This document shows positions 33,413 to 40,398 of a DNA stretch of 64,000 bases, in pieces. Within the stretch, counting starts at the first letter, position 1. Each line of letters opens with the position of its first letter. The notes below the pieces were generated by a model. It did no database searches. It worked only from the letters and a program-made list of their open reading frames with translations, and was not told the DNA's origin. This stretch comes from Peptococcaceae bacterium BRH_c4b (GTDB lineage: Bacteria; Bacillota; Desulfotomaculia; Desulfotomaculales; Desulfocucumaceae), in contig LADO01000017.1 in assembly GCA_000961595.1 (NCBI GenBank), forward strand, positions 62,001 to 126,000, read 5' to 3'. Both the position numbers and the translations under genes were made by a program.

Positions 33413-33583
33413 GTGCATTTACAATTTAAAAAGAATTTGGGTCTAATCGATAGGGTAATTAGAGTAATTATTGGATTAGTGCTTCTAGTCATTAGCATGA
33501 GTGGCATAATAACAGGTTGGTGGGCGTCTGCAGCGGTGGTATTTGCTTTATTCCAGTTCCTTGAAGCAGCGTTGGCCTACTGA
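33413..33583 (+). CDS. DUF2892-family small membrane protein
   Basis: A 56-residue protein. The KKNLGLIDRVIRVIIGLVLL segment near the start and the two membrane spans that follow (ISMSGIITGWWASAAVVFAL) fit the DUF2892 (YgaP-tail-like) family. The frame extends upstream, but the GTG at 33413 lies 7 nt after GGGGGT and the family begins here. Function of the family is unknown. Confidence 0.8.
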   Translation: MHLQFKKNLGLIDRVIRVIIGLVLLVISMSGIITGWWASAAVVFALFQFLEAALAY

Positions 33584-33740
33584 GTTGTTTATGATTTGCT
33601 GGGTTGGTCAACCCGGAAAAACAGGTACATCTATTAAATATAATATTGTAGTATGGTTCGGGGTTTTTCATCGGTATATTTCATGTTATTATGAGGAATG
33701 GCCGGAGTTACAATATTTACAAAATGGAGGGTTATAATAG

Positions 33741-34013
33741 CTTTGTGAACCTCCTCCGGGACAAGCCCGGAGGCTTCTCCACAAAGGTTTCTCATTTCAA
33801 TGAGAGCTGCCATACCAAAGCAAGGTCTTACGCTCCCTCGTGAGCTACAGCACTGCTTTCGCAGCCTTGGCCCGGTCCATGGGCATCTACTACTTTGCCA
33901 TAGTGGCTACGTAGATACGTGCTTTCTTCAAAAGCACCAATCTCTTTCGGGAATCAGTTTTACGCAGCAGCCCATTGATCTGCTGCAACCCCATACTGAT
34001 TGTCAAAGAGCAC
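33741..34013 (-). ncRNA. Candidate structured RNA of about 270 nt (omega-RNA/HEARO-like)
   Basis: Starting about 7 nt after a good -10 box, the transcript would fold into many stems, each checked base by base: CTCTTT/AAAGAG, inside it ATCAGT/ACTGAT, inside it GCAGCAG/CTGCTGC; then GTGCTTT/AAAGCAC; ATCTAC/GTAGAT enclosing GCCA/TGGC; GCCC/GGGC; CTGC-GAAA-GCAG with a GNRA loop; GCTC/GAGC; CTCAT/ATGAG; and the 3' CTTTGTG/CACAAAG plus CCTCCGGG/CCCGGAGG stem. No ORF with a ribosome site is present. The density of nested stems is far above chance. Whether it guides a nuclease, or is another large ncRNA class, cannot be told here. Confidence 0.6.
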
Positions 34014-34019
34014 AGGAAA

Positions 34020-34048
34020 ATTATATCATGCAAACAGGTGTTTGTGAA
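34020..34048 (-). promoter_or_regulatory. Sigma-A-type promoter for the structured RNA
   Basis: On the minus strand TTCACA (34048-34043) and a perfect TATAAT (34025-34020) are separated by exactly 17 nt. Transcription would start near 34013 and run into the stem-rich region. It points away from lspA. Confidence 0.7.
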
Positions 34049-34148
34049 GGGCATTTATCGACCTACGGGCGATGCCTCTTTCATCCTACGGCTCAAGGCC
34101 GTAGGTTTTCAGAGGCGGAATTCTATAAAAATATGCGGGGGGCTGACA

Positions 34149-34622
34149 TTGACATTAATATTTACCATCATCATTACCATGTTAGCGGACCAGTTAAGTA
34201 AATTTATAGTTCAGCGAACCATGGAACTGGGGCAGTCCGTGCCTGTGGTTAAAGACGTATTTCACCTTACCTATATATTGAATCCCGGGGCGGCTTTCGG
34301 CCTGCTGGCCAACCGTACCGTTTTTTTTGTGGTGACTACACTGTTAGTGGTTATAGCTGTAACTATTTACCATATTAAATCCGGTCAGAAGAGGGGCGCC
34401 CAACCCGTTGCCCTGGGCTTGCTGATGGGGGGGGCGCTGGGCAACCTTGTGGACCGCATACGCTACGGCAAAGTGGTTGATTTTTTCGATTTCAGGGTCT
34501 GGCCTGTATTTAACCTGGCGGATACCGCCATTGTTACCGGGGCGGGTTTGCTGGTGCTGATCCTATGGTCTTATGAAAAAAAGAAATCTGAGGATAAGGT
34601 TGATCCCGATGCAAACCACTAG
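34149..34622 (+). CDS. lspA: Lipoprotein signal peptidase (signal peptidase II)
   Basis: Cleaves the signal peptide of prolipoproteins after the Cys is lipidated; integral membrane aspartyl protease. The family usually has 150-165 residues. The frame opens at 33975, but the TTG at 34149, 6 nt after GGGGGG, gives 157 residues and starts just before the first membrane span (LADQLSKFIVQR). The catalytic Asp lies in FNLADTAIV near 130 and the conserved NPGAAFGLL and GNLVDRIRYGKVVDF precede it. Four membrane helices. The left end of the RNA element lies 33 bp upstream, so the normal promoter may have been changed. It overlaps rluD by 14 nt. Confidence 0.92.
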   Translation: MTLIFTIIITMLADQLSKFIVQRTMELGQSVPVVKDVFHLTYILNPGAAFGLLANRTVFFVVTTLLVVIAVTIYHIKSGQKRGAQPVALGLLMGGALGNLVDRIRYGKVVDFFDFRVWPVFNLADTAIVTGAGLLVLILWSYEKKKSEDKVDPDANH

Positions 34623-35535
34623 CTGTTATCATGTAGATGCCAATGATGCGGGTGTGCGGCTGGACATATTTCTGGCGGGAGAGAACCGGGATTTAAGCCG
34701 CTCGCATATTCAAAAGCTCCTGGAGGATAATTTTGTTACAGTGAATGGAGCAGTGGTCCGGCCTAGCTACCGGCTGAAACCCGGGGATGCCGTGGTGATG
34801 ACCGTGCCTCCCCCGCTGGAAATGAAGCTTGATCCGGAACATATACCTTTGGATATTTATTACGAGGACGGGGACGTGCTGGTTGTGAACAAGCCCAAGG
34901 GGATGGTGGTGCACCCGGCGGAGGGTAATTACAGCGGCACTCTGGTAAACGCTGTGCTGTATCACTGCCGGGACCTTTCCGGTATCAACGGCGTTCTCCG
35001 CCCCGGCATCGTACATAGGCTGGACAAAGACACTTCAGGTCTTTTAATGGTGGCTAAAAATGACGCTGCCCACACGGAGCTGGCCCGCCAGTTGAAAGAC
35101 AGGCAGGTGGTCAGGCGTTACCTGGCCCTGGTGCACGGCAAGGTGAAAGCGGAACGGGGGGTGGTTGATGCTCCCATAGGCAGGGATCCCAGGGACCGCC
35201 AGAAGATGGCGGTGGTTTACAGAAACGGAAAAAACGCTGTAACGCATTATGGGGTGATAAAAAGATATCAGAATTATACCTATGCGGGACTGCGTCTTGA
35301 AACGGGGCGAACCCATCAGATCAGGGTGCATATGAAGTACATAGGTCACCCGGTGGTGGGAGATCCCAGGTACGGGCCGCCGCGGCCGCATTTCGGCCTG
35401 GAGGGGCAGTTCCTGCACGCTGCAGTACTGGGATTTAACCACCCCCGGAACGGCGGCTTCCTGCAGTTTGAGGCGCCACTACCCGAAGTGCTGTCTGATG
35501 TGCTGGAACAGCTGGATAACTCCGCCGGGGAGTAA
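34609..35535 (+). CDS. rluD: RluD/RluA-family pseudouridine synthase
   Basis: Converts specific uridines in 23S rRNA to pseudouridine. About 308 residues. An N-terminal S4 RNA-binding domain (GVRLDIFLAGENRDLSRSHI, near 10-60) is followed by the catalytic domain with the Asp in HRLDKDTSGLLM near 138, then RRYLALVHGK and GRTHQIRVHMKYIGHPVVGD near 230-250. The frame is open upstream, but the ATG at 34609 inside the lspA end gives the family length and has AAGG about 9 nt before it. lspA-rluD is a common Firmicute pair, and translation is coupled here. Which uridine is modified is inferred from the family only. Confidence 0.92.
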   Translation: MQTTSCYHVDANDAGVRLDIFLAGENRDLSRSHIQKLLEDNFVTVNGAVVRPSYRLKPGDAVVMTVPPPLEMKLDPEHIPLDIYYEDGDVLVVNKPKGMVVHPAEGNYSGTLVNAVLYHCRDLSGINGVLRPGIVHRLDKDTSGLLMVAKNDAAHTELARQLKDRQVVRRYLALVHGKVKAERGVVDAPIGRDPRDRQKMAVVYRNGKNAVTHYGVIKRYQNYTYAGLRLETGRTHQIRVHMKYIGHPVVGDPRYGPPRPHFGLEGQFLHAAVLGFNHPRNGGFLQFEAPLPEVLSDVLEQLDNSAGE

Positions 35536-35556
35536 CACTTCACACTTCCCAAATGC

Positions 35557-35579
35557 CAGGCGCAGTTTTTCAACGACCT
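35557..35579 (-). repeat. Fragment of the GGCCGTT-ended repeat
   Basis: CAGGCGCAGTTTTTCAACGA matches one end of the repeats at 32498 and 52179 in reverse orientation. The rest is missing. It lies just after rluD. Confidence 0.75.
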
Positions 35580-35580
35580 G

Positions 35581-36042
35581 CTAGAGTTTTTTGTTGCGGC
35601 GGTAGATAATTTCCAAGAAGAGGGCGGATATGCCGGCGGCGGTCAATGGTCCCACCGGTATGCCGTGAAAGAGAATAATGCCGAATATGGAGCCAATAAT
35701 TAGTCCGAAAATTATTTCCGGTTCAACTTGCATCAGCCTGATGCCCTCCCCGTTCATGTGGGTTGCCAGCGCCCCCCCGATAATGGACAAAACACCGGGC
35801 AGGGAGGTTATGTTGTATACCAAATCCTTTTCGGTTACTACACCATTGGCCACGGGCACCAGGATGGAGAGCAGCAAGAAAAGCAGACCCGCCTCCAAAC
35901 CCCGCCTTTCCAGCATGGGGAAAACCATGTTAAGGTTGGACAGCCTGAGGACAAGTAATATGCAGGCGGCTATGGATATAAGGTTGGAACGGGCCACGAT
36001 GCCCACTATTAGCAGGGCGACAAGTTGGGGCACTCCGGGCAC
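35581..36042 (-). CDS. DUF441-family membrane protein
   Basis: A 153-residue polytopic membrane protein of the YeaL/DUF441 family. Four to five hydrophobic helices are visible (LVALLIVGIVARSNLISIAA, LEAGLLFLLLSILVPVA, IIFGLIIGSIFGIILFHGI) and the GGALATHMNGEGI segment near 90 is typical. GTG start at 36042, 7 nt after GGGAGGGG. Function is not known. It is convergent with rluD and upstream of nothing else on its strand. Confidence 0.85.
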   Translation of the reverse strand: MPGVPQLVALLIVGIVARSNLISIAACILLVLRLSNLNMVFPMLERRGLEAGLLFLLLSILVPVANGVVTEKDLVYNITSLPGVLSIIGGALATHMNGEGIRLMQVEPEIIFGLIIGSIFGIILFHGIPVGPLTAAGISALFLEIIYRRNKKL

Positions 36043-36181
36043 TGTAACCCCTCCCGTATTTTTTCTATAACACCTGCGGAGTAACTATCCGGAAATGAGC
36101 CAGGGTCAAACCACCGCGCAGTATAGCAGTGTTTTTTCAGGTTTATATGAAATATATGTGCCCGGACTGGATGCTATTACC

Positions 36182-36216
36182 AAGAAGGGCCTCCCGGTTT
36201 GGGAGGCCCTTCTTTA
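36182..36216. terminator. Terminator-like hairpin beyond comA
   Basis: AAGAAGGGCCTCCC pairs with GGGAGGCCCTTCTT around a GGTTT loop. The T-tracts are short on both sides. It lies downstream of comA on the minus strand. Confidence 0.75.
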
Positions 36217-36249
36217 AGAGATAGGAAATTATCCAAGTGGATAATATTT

Positions 36250-36362
36250 GGGGACATTCCTCCGACCCTAGAGCCAGGCTCCAAAGAGAGGTGTGTCCTC
36301 TTTCATAAGTTGGGGACATTCCTCTGACCCTAGAGCCAGGCTTCAAAGAGAGGTGTGTCCCC
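36250..36362. repeat. Tandem duplication of the GGGGACATTCC/GGTGTGTCCC hairpin
   Basis: Two units (36250-36300, 36312-36362), each with GGGGACATTCCTC, a spacer of ACCCTAGAGCCAGGCT(C/T)C, and GAGAGGTGTGTCC. The ends of each unit pair. The two copies differ at only a few bases. The unit nearest comA supplies the end of its reading frame. Confidence 0.9.
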
Positions 36363-37224
36363 TTTCCTTATTACGGGGTGAAGGACCGATAGTCCTGAGG
36401 GGCGGTAGCCCCTTTTCAATCTGGTCAATGGCGGTTTTTAAAGTATCCGCCCTTAAGCCCACCCTCAGCGCTTCCAGTGCCATAATTTCGCCCGGGGCAA
36501 TATTGCCCAGGTTGACATTGGGTCCGAAGCGGTTTATTAATTCAAGCTGCTGGTTCTTTTGGGGGGCTTCCCAGATGATAATCCTGGGGTCTTCTATTTC
36601 CGCCAGCAGCAAATCCAAATCATCTTTTATAAAATTTCCATGTACGTCATAAAGTCCAACATTAATGCCCGACTCCCTGCCCTCCAGAATAACCTTGAAG
36701 GCGCCGCTTTTTAAGTCATTCCTGATAATTTTCGCCATTTCCGGTATGGGCGGGTTGTCTTCACCGACCTTTTTCCCTACCTCTGTAAGAACCTTGAAGC
36801 CTAATTCCCGGGCCATCGTGATGGCCCTTTCTCGCACCTCCGGCTTTAATTGTATGGTTCCGTCAGATACCTCAATGCAGGTAAACCCCAGTTGTTTGGA
36901 CAGATACAAGAATTCCTCCAGTTTATCCTGTAATATGGCCACCTCGAGAAGTGTGCCGCCGGGGTATATGTCAATATTATGAGCTTTGATTAAATTAATC
37001 TTTTCTTCCAATATGTCGCTGCTGTATAGCGTCGTGGTGCCGAACCCAAGCTTAATAAAATCAATATACTGTCCAGCTGTGGCCAGCATATCTCTGGTTT
37101 CCCCCAGCCCGATGCCTTTATCCAGGATCATCGTCAAACCCTGCGTCCTTGGTTTGGCAAGCCTATCCCCCAGGGGAAAGGTGAGTAGATTCCGCCAGAT
37201 ATTCAATTTTGAACTATTCTCCAT
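36343..37224 (-). CDS. comA: Phosphosulfolactate synthase ComA
   Basis: Adds sulfite to phosphoenolpyruvate to make (2R)-phospho-3-sulfolactate, the first step toward sulfolactate (spores) or coenzyme M (archaea). The body of about 265 residues matches the TIM-barrel family: RTQGLTMILDKGIGL near 26, FIKLGFGTTTLYSSDIL near 57, NIDIYPGGTLLEVA, CIEVSDGTI near 140, KVLTEVGKK, and VNLGNIAPGEIMALEALR near 240. The last 25 residues ([20 protein letters not shown]) are read from intergenic repeats and are unlikely to be native. ATG 37224 follows AAGGGGTGTC. The promoter region and first 34 codons are duplicated at 39329-39670. Confidence 0.9.
   Translation of the reverse strand: MENSSKLNIWRNLLTFPLGDRLAKPRTQGLTMILDKGIGLGETRDMLATAGQYIDFIKLGFGTTTLYSSDILEEKINLIKAHNIDIYPGGTLLEVAILQDKLEEFLYLSKQLGFTCIEVSDGTIQLKPEVRERAITMARELGFKVLTEVGKKVGEDNPPIPEMAKIIRNDLKSGAFKVILEGRESGINVGLYDVHGNFIKDDLDLLLAEIEDPRIIIWEAPQKNQQLELINRFGPNVNLGNIAPGEIMALEALRVGLRADTLKTAIDQIEKGLPPLRTIGPSPRNKERGHTSL
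36374..36396. repeat. 23-bp block shared with the pyrB leader
   Basis: CGGGGTGAAGGACCGATAGTCCT is identical to 43278-43300; AGGAC/GTCCT forms a small hairpin. Here it is followed by GGGGCGGTAGCCCC, a second hairpin, and CTTTT. It lies antisense in the comA tail. Confidence 0.8.
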
Positions 37225-37365
37225 CGAGACACCCCTTCCGGTCCAAGCACCCGCGGCAAGATGCTGTTTAAAAAAATTGGTCCTGTCTTGCGCCGCCTGT
37301 TTAAATTATTCAAAATGAATAATTTCGGTTACAAAGGGAATTACTGAAGGTGCGTCCCGGAGCAA

Positions 37366-37391
37366 CAAAAATACTGCCTATACAGGCAGCA
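37366..37391 (-). terminator. Terminator-like hairpin before comA
   Basis: CTGCCT/AGGCAG stem; on the minus strand it is followed by TATTTTTGTTG. The same hairpin type lies behind the LysM gene at 39711-39733, supporting the view that this flank was duplicated. Confidence 0.7.
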
Positions 37392-37691
37392 TATAAGCGG
37401 TAACCATATTATCTTATGCAATCGTTCTGCTTGTGGTGCAGGCTACGCAGTCTTGAAAACCAAAAACAATCCCTACTTTTTTGCCATAATATACCATAAC
37501 ACTAAAAGTAAGTCCTCCCATAGTGTCTGCTTTCATTTTTGGGTGTTTTCCTATGAACAATTATCTCACCCTTATCGTTAAAGATTTAAGACAAGAAGGG
37601 TTTTTTCCTATGTCGCCAAGCATATCCCCAATTTCATGTAGAGCATGTTTAACCCTTCAATGTCGCAATCATGCTTGACTTCTCATAGTTC
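37392..37691. other. Intergenic, possible decayed insertion
   Basis: About 300 bp between the comA promoter block and the flavin oxidase gene. A 40-codon minus-strand frame (37536-37414, MKADTMGGLTFSVMVYYGKK...) has no recognised match and may be a relic. CCAAAAACAATCCCTACTTT near 37460 resembles the leader of the IS4-type element at 15040-15062, hinting at an IS remnant. Confidence 0.35.
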
Positions 37692-39041
37692 TTATGCATT
37701 TTTACAGGCGGGCGGGATGCTCTGCGGGAATTTGAAGACGTTCTCCGGGTCGTATTTGGCCTTCACCCGGGTCAGCCGGTCGAAGTTGCTGCCGTAGTAG
37801 GCCTTGGGCCAGTTTTTGATCGAGAGGTCCGGTGTATTGACGTAAACGCCTTGGGTAAAGGGGCGCATAGCCCGGCGGAAGTCCTCTACCCAGCGGATGC
37901 CCGGGGCCGCCCCGTCAGGCGTGCTCCAGGTGGCAAAGATTGACATGTTAGACAGAGCCTGGCGGTAGAAGTAGGCCGTAGCCTCACTCGGCACCCTGGC
38001 CACCGCCCCGCTCAGGCCGTGGAAAAAGACGCTGACCGAGGAGGTGGGAGGCTCGTCGATGAAACGCCGGATCGTGGCGATGCCCTCGTCCGGCAGCAGC
38101 TGATTGACGAAGGGGCCTACGCTCTTGAAGGGCTCGGGAGAATCCGGCTGGGTGGCCGCTATCCGGGCTACAGCCTCAAGCCAGGGTATCTCTTCGATAG
38201 TCACCTTCTGTGGCGAACCAGCCCGAAGCAAAGGCTGCAGCAGGCGGCGCAGCTCTTTAGCCGAACCAAGGAAGACCCCTTGCATTAACAGCAACGACTC
38301 CAGTCCTGAAGCTATCGTAAGGAGGGGGGTGAGTCGCTCGCTGGCGCCGGGGGTTGTATAGTTCTGCCAGGTTCGCAGCACCGGCTCCAGATCCTGCAGG
38401 TCCCAGTTGATGTTAGCGTAGGCGACCGTGTCAATGCGGTGCGTGCGGAAGCGGAAGGAGGTGCAGATGCCGAAGTTACCGCCACCTCCACCGCGCGAGG
38501 CCCAGAACAGATCAGCATGTTTGTCGGCATTGGCGTGGAGCACGTGGCCGTTGGCGTCGACTATCTCCAGCTCTAGTAGGTTATCGATAATCAGACCATA
38601 CGGTCGGGATAGACTGCTCTGGCCTCCGCCCAGGGTAAACCCGGCGATGCCCGTGGTGGGGCAGAGACCGCCCGGCACCACCAACCCCTCGGACCCAAGC
38701 ACCTCGTATAAGGCGAAGTCCCGCAGGCCAGTCTGCACCGTGGCGGTGCCGTGCTTATGGTCCACCTCCACCCGGTGCATCTCGCTGACGTCGATCACGA
38801 TGCCAGCATCGACGACCGACAAGCCCTCGTAGTTGTGGCGGCCGGAGCGCATGCGGATCGGCACGTCCCGATAACGCGCCCAGCGCACGGCGTTGACTAC
38901 ATCCTGCGTCTCCTGGGCAAAGACGATGACCAGCGGGAACCTGTTGAAGAAGGTGTTGAACTCCTCCCGGGCCGCGTCGTATTGCGGCTCTCCCGGTAAA
39001 ACGATGCGTCCAGTCAGTTCGGGTTTCTTTTTGTGGGACAT
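37692..39041 (-). CDS. FAD-dependent oxidase of the berberine-bridge (BBE) type
   Basis: A 449-residue flavoprotein. The PCMH FAD-binding domain (about 35-205) has the covalent-flavin His in RSGRHNYEGLS near 66 and the second attachment Cys in GGLCPTTGIAGFTLGGG near 127, implying bicovalent FAD. The C-terminal BBE segment KAYYGSNFDRLTRVKAKYDP ends with NVFKFPQSIPP. Such enzymes oxidise sugars or alcohols with O2, unusual in an obligate anaerobe. The ATG at 39041 is family-like; AAGGGG lies 12 nt upstream, and an upstream extension is not needed. It sits between the two copies of the comA 5' region, so it probably arrived by insertion. GC-rich compared with its flanks. Confidence 0.88.
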   Translation of the reverse strand: MSHKKKPELTGRIVLPGEPQYDAAREEFNTFFNRFPLVIVFAQETQDVVNAVRWARYRDVPIRMRSGRHNYEGLSVVDAGIVIDVSEMHRVEVDHKHGTATVQTGLRDFALYEVLGSEGLVVPGGLCPTTGIAGFTLGGGQSSLSRPYGLIIDNLLELEIVDANGHVLHANADKHADLFWASRGGGGGNFGICTSFRFRTHRIDTVAYANINWDLQDLEPVLRTWQNYTTPGASERLTPLLTIASGLESLLLMQGVFLGSAKELRRLLQPLLRAGSPQKVTIEEIPWLEAVARIAATQPDSPEPFKSVGPFVNQLLPDEGIATIRRFIDEPPTSSVSVFFHGLSGAVARVPSEATAYFYRQALSNMSIFATWSTPDGAAPGIRWVEDFRRAMRPFTQGVYVNTPDLSIKNWPKAYYGSNFDRLTRVKAKYDPENVFKFPQSIPPACKNA

Positions 39042-39328
39042 ACAAACATTTCCCCTTATATCAAATTGGTGTATTGGATAATATTCCATACATGGAAATA
39101 ATGTGAAAAACAAAGCTAAACCTGTGGAAATGGAGGTGGGAAGGGAATGGTGCCAGGCACTTAACTTATTAACTTATCTATTGAAATGATAGTCTTCCCT
39201 GTTACAATTTGTGGCAGGGGGTGATTTTTTGAAAGGAGATAAGGGGACAGGGACCTTGTCCCAGTTTAGTTCGGTAGTTTCGAATGTTAGTTTAACTGGA
39301 AATTCGGTGCGAACATTTATTTCAACGT
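39042..39328. other. Intergenic, repeat-like pieces
   Basis: Contains GGTGCCAGGCACTTAACTTA, a type of short palindromic repeat (GTGCCAGGCAC), and GGGGACAGGGACCTTGTCCC, a hairpin. No gene was recognised. Confidence 0.5.
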
Positions 39329-39430
39329 TAGGATCATTGTCAATCCCTGTACCCTGGGCTTGAAAAGCCTTTCCCCCAGGGGAAACGCAAGCAAATCCCG
39401 CCAGATATTTAATTTTGAACTATTCTCCAT
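39329..39430 (-). pseudogene. comA 5' fragment (first 34 codons)
   Basis: Translation gives MENSSKLNIWRDLLAFPLGE, then RLFKPRVQGLTMIL, against MENSSKLNIWRNLLTFPLGD and RLAKPRTQGLTMIL in comA. The ATG at 39430 keeps the same upstream AAGGGGTGTCTCG. Homology stops at 39329. It is a truncated duplicate with several substitutions, so it is not recent. Confidence 0.92.
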
Positions 39431-39459
39431 CGAGACACCCCTTCCAATCCTTTGAGAAG

Positions 39460-39578
39460 AGGCTGGTCAAAAACAAGCATGGCGCGAAAGGCGAAGCCGG
39501 ACAGCGCGGAGCGTACGGTTGGTACGTGAGCACTGGACGGCGAGCCTGACAAAGCCAGGCGCAGTTTTTCAACGGCCT
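39460..39578 (-). repeat. GGCCGTT-ended repeat element, copy 2, inside the duplicated comA promoter
   Basis: In reverse orientation it begins AGGCCGTTGAAAAACTGCGC and ends GTTTTTGACCAGCCT. It has an extra 24-bp block compared with the other copies. Comparison with the comA copy at 37225-37335 shows an uninterrupted site there, so the boundaries of the insertion can be read. Confidence 0.9.
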
Positions 39579-39710
39579 CCCAGCACCTGCGGCAAAAATA
39601 CTGCTTTGTAGGTAATGGCCCAGGATTGTGCCGCCTTGTTTAAACTATTCAAAATGAATATTTTCGGTTACAACAAGCCTTAAGGGATGGTGAGGCAGTA
39701 CATAAAAACA

Positions 39711-39733
39711 AAAAACTGCCTGTTACAGGCAGT
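39711..39733 (-). terminator. Terminator of the LysM gene
   Basis: ACTGCCTG/CAGGCAGT stem with a small loop; on the minus strand it is followed by TTTTTTGTTTTTATG. It lies 9 nt after the LysM gene stop. Confidence 0.88.
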
Positions 39734-39741
39734 ATGTAGGC

Positions 39742-40287
39742 TTATTTTCTGCAGCATTTGGTGAGGTTCCCGCTGAGCATCACGATGGGGTTGACGGGCT
39801 GGGCGCCGTGGCCGGAGGTCTCCGGTGTAACAAGTACATAGTCGGTTGTTTCAAGGGAGGGTATATTTTTGTGATTTGACCAAAAGCCGGGCTCCTCAGC
39901 AGGGGATAGGTCAAAAAAATCTTTAACCGTCAGGGGGGATAAACTTGATGCTATCCAGGCGGTGTAAATATTGAACTGGCTGCCGAAGGAGGCAGGGGCG
40001 GGCATGCCCATGGTGCCCACAAAAACGTGCTTTCTGACAGGAAACTGTACCAGGGCCACGCCTGGCTCCGGCACCCGGTTATCCACTATGTCGAGGACAA
40101 AGGAACACCAGTCAGCCAGCTGCGGGTTAACCGGCATAGTTTCCCCCGGCATCATAATTATATCGCCTATCTGCAGCATGTCGGGATTCTGTATTTGAGG
40201 GTTGGCATTAATGATGTCGGTCAGGGGTATATTCATCCGTTTGGCGATTTTATCCATGGTATCGCCGCTTTGTACCGTATATGGCAT
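39742..40287 (-). CDS. LysM-domain protein, probably spore or cell-wall associated
   Basis: A 181-residue protein starting directly with a LysM domain (PYTVQSGDTMDKIAKRMNIP, GDIIMMPG, residues 2-48) with no signal peptide, as in spore-coat LysM proteins such as SafA. The rest (about 55-181: VALVQFPVRKHVFVGTMGMP, LTVKDFFDLSPAEEPGFW, TDYVLVTPETSGHG) is like the C-terminal domain of bacterial anti-sigma-type proteins, possibly beta-rich. The ATG at 40287 lies 9 nt after AAAAAAGGG; the ATG at 40296 lies directly on that sequence and is unlikely. Wall binding is inferred. Confidence 0.82.
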   Translation of the reverse strand: MPYTVQSGDTMDKIAKRMNIPLTDIINANPQIQNPDMLQIGDIIMMPGETMPVNPQLADWCSFVLDIVDNRVPEPGVALVQFPVRKHVFVGTMGMPAPASFGSQFNIYTAWIASSLSPLTVKDFFDLSPAEEPGFWSNHKNIPSLETTDYVLVTPETSGHGAQPVNPIVMLSGNLTKCCRK

Positions 40288-40359
40288 TGTGATCATCCCT
40301 TTTTTAGATTAGCATACGCGTAGGGAGGGATTATGGTTACATTTTCCTGCCCTGTTAAA

Positions 40360-40385
40360 ATAATAAACCCCCGCGGCTGCGGGAG
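40360..40385 (-). terminator. Terminator of the MFS gene
   Basis: CCCGC/GCGGG stem core with loop AGCC; on the minus strand it is followed by GGGTTTATTATTTTAAC. It lies about 15 nt past the MFS stop. Confidence 0.65.
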
Positions 40386-40398
40386 CCCTTATTTATCC

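Larger units (their letters stand above)
33741..34116 (-). mobile_element. ORF-less element with palindromic ends, IS200/IS605-like architecture
   Basis: Read on the minus strand, the left end has a palindrome GCCGTAGG-type stem (34085-34105, CCTACGGC/GCCGTAGG) inside a longer AGAGGC/GCCTCT stem (34074-34116), followed by GATGAAAGAGGC. The right end has CTTTGTG/CACAAAG enclosing GAGAAG and an 8-bp CCTCCGGG/CCCGGAGG stem (33741-33786). Subterminal hairpins of this form are typical of IS200/IS605-superfamily elements, including TnpB and IscB (HEARO) types. No TnpA, TnpB or HNH frame is present. The interior is filled by a structured RNA. Family assignment is inference; the palindromes are directly visible. 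Confidence 0.55.

Noticed and set aside
33975-34148. N-terminal extension of lspA
   Set aside because: The extra 58 residues are hydrophilic, come from the RNA element and do not resemble signal peptidase II; the TTG at 34149 gives the normal length.
33800-34201. 133-codon plus-strand frame
   Set aside because: It crosses the structured RNA element and both its palindromes; Cys/His-rich random sequence, no start signal. The RNA explanation fits better.
37414-37536. 40-codon minus-strand frame
   Set aside because: No recognisable homology and no certain ribosome site; mentioned only as part of the intergenic stretch.
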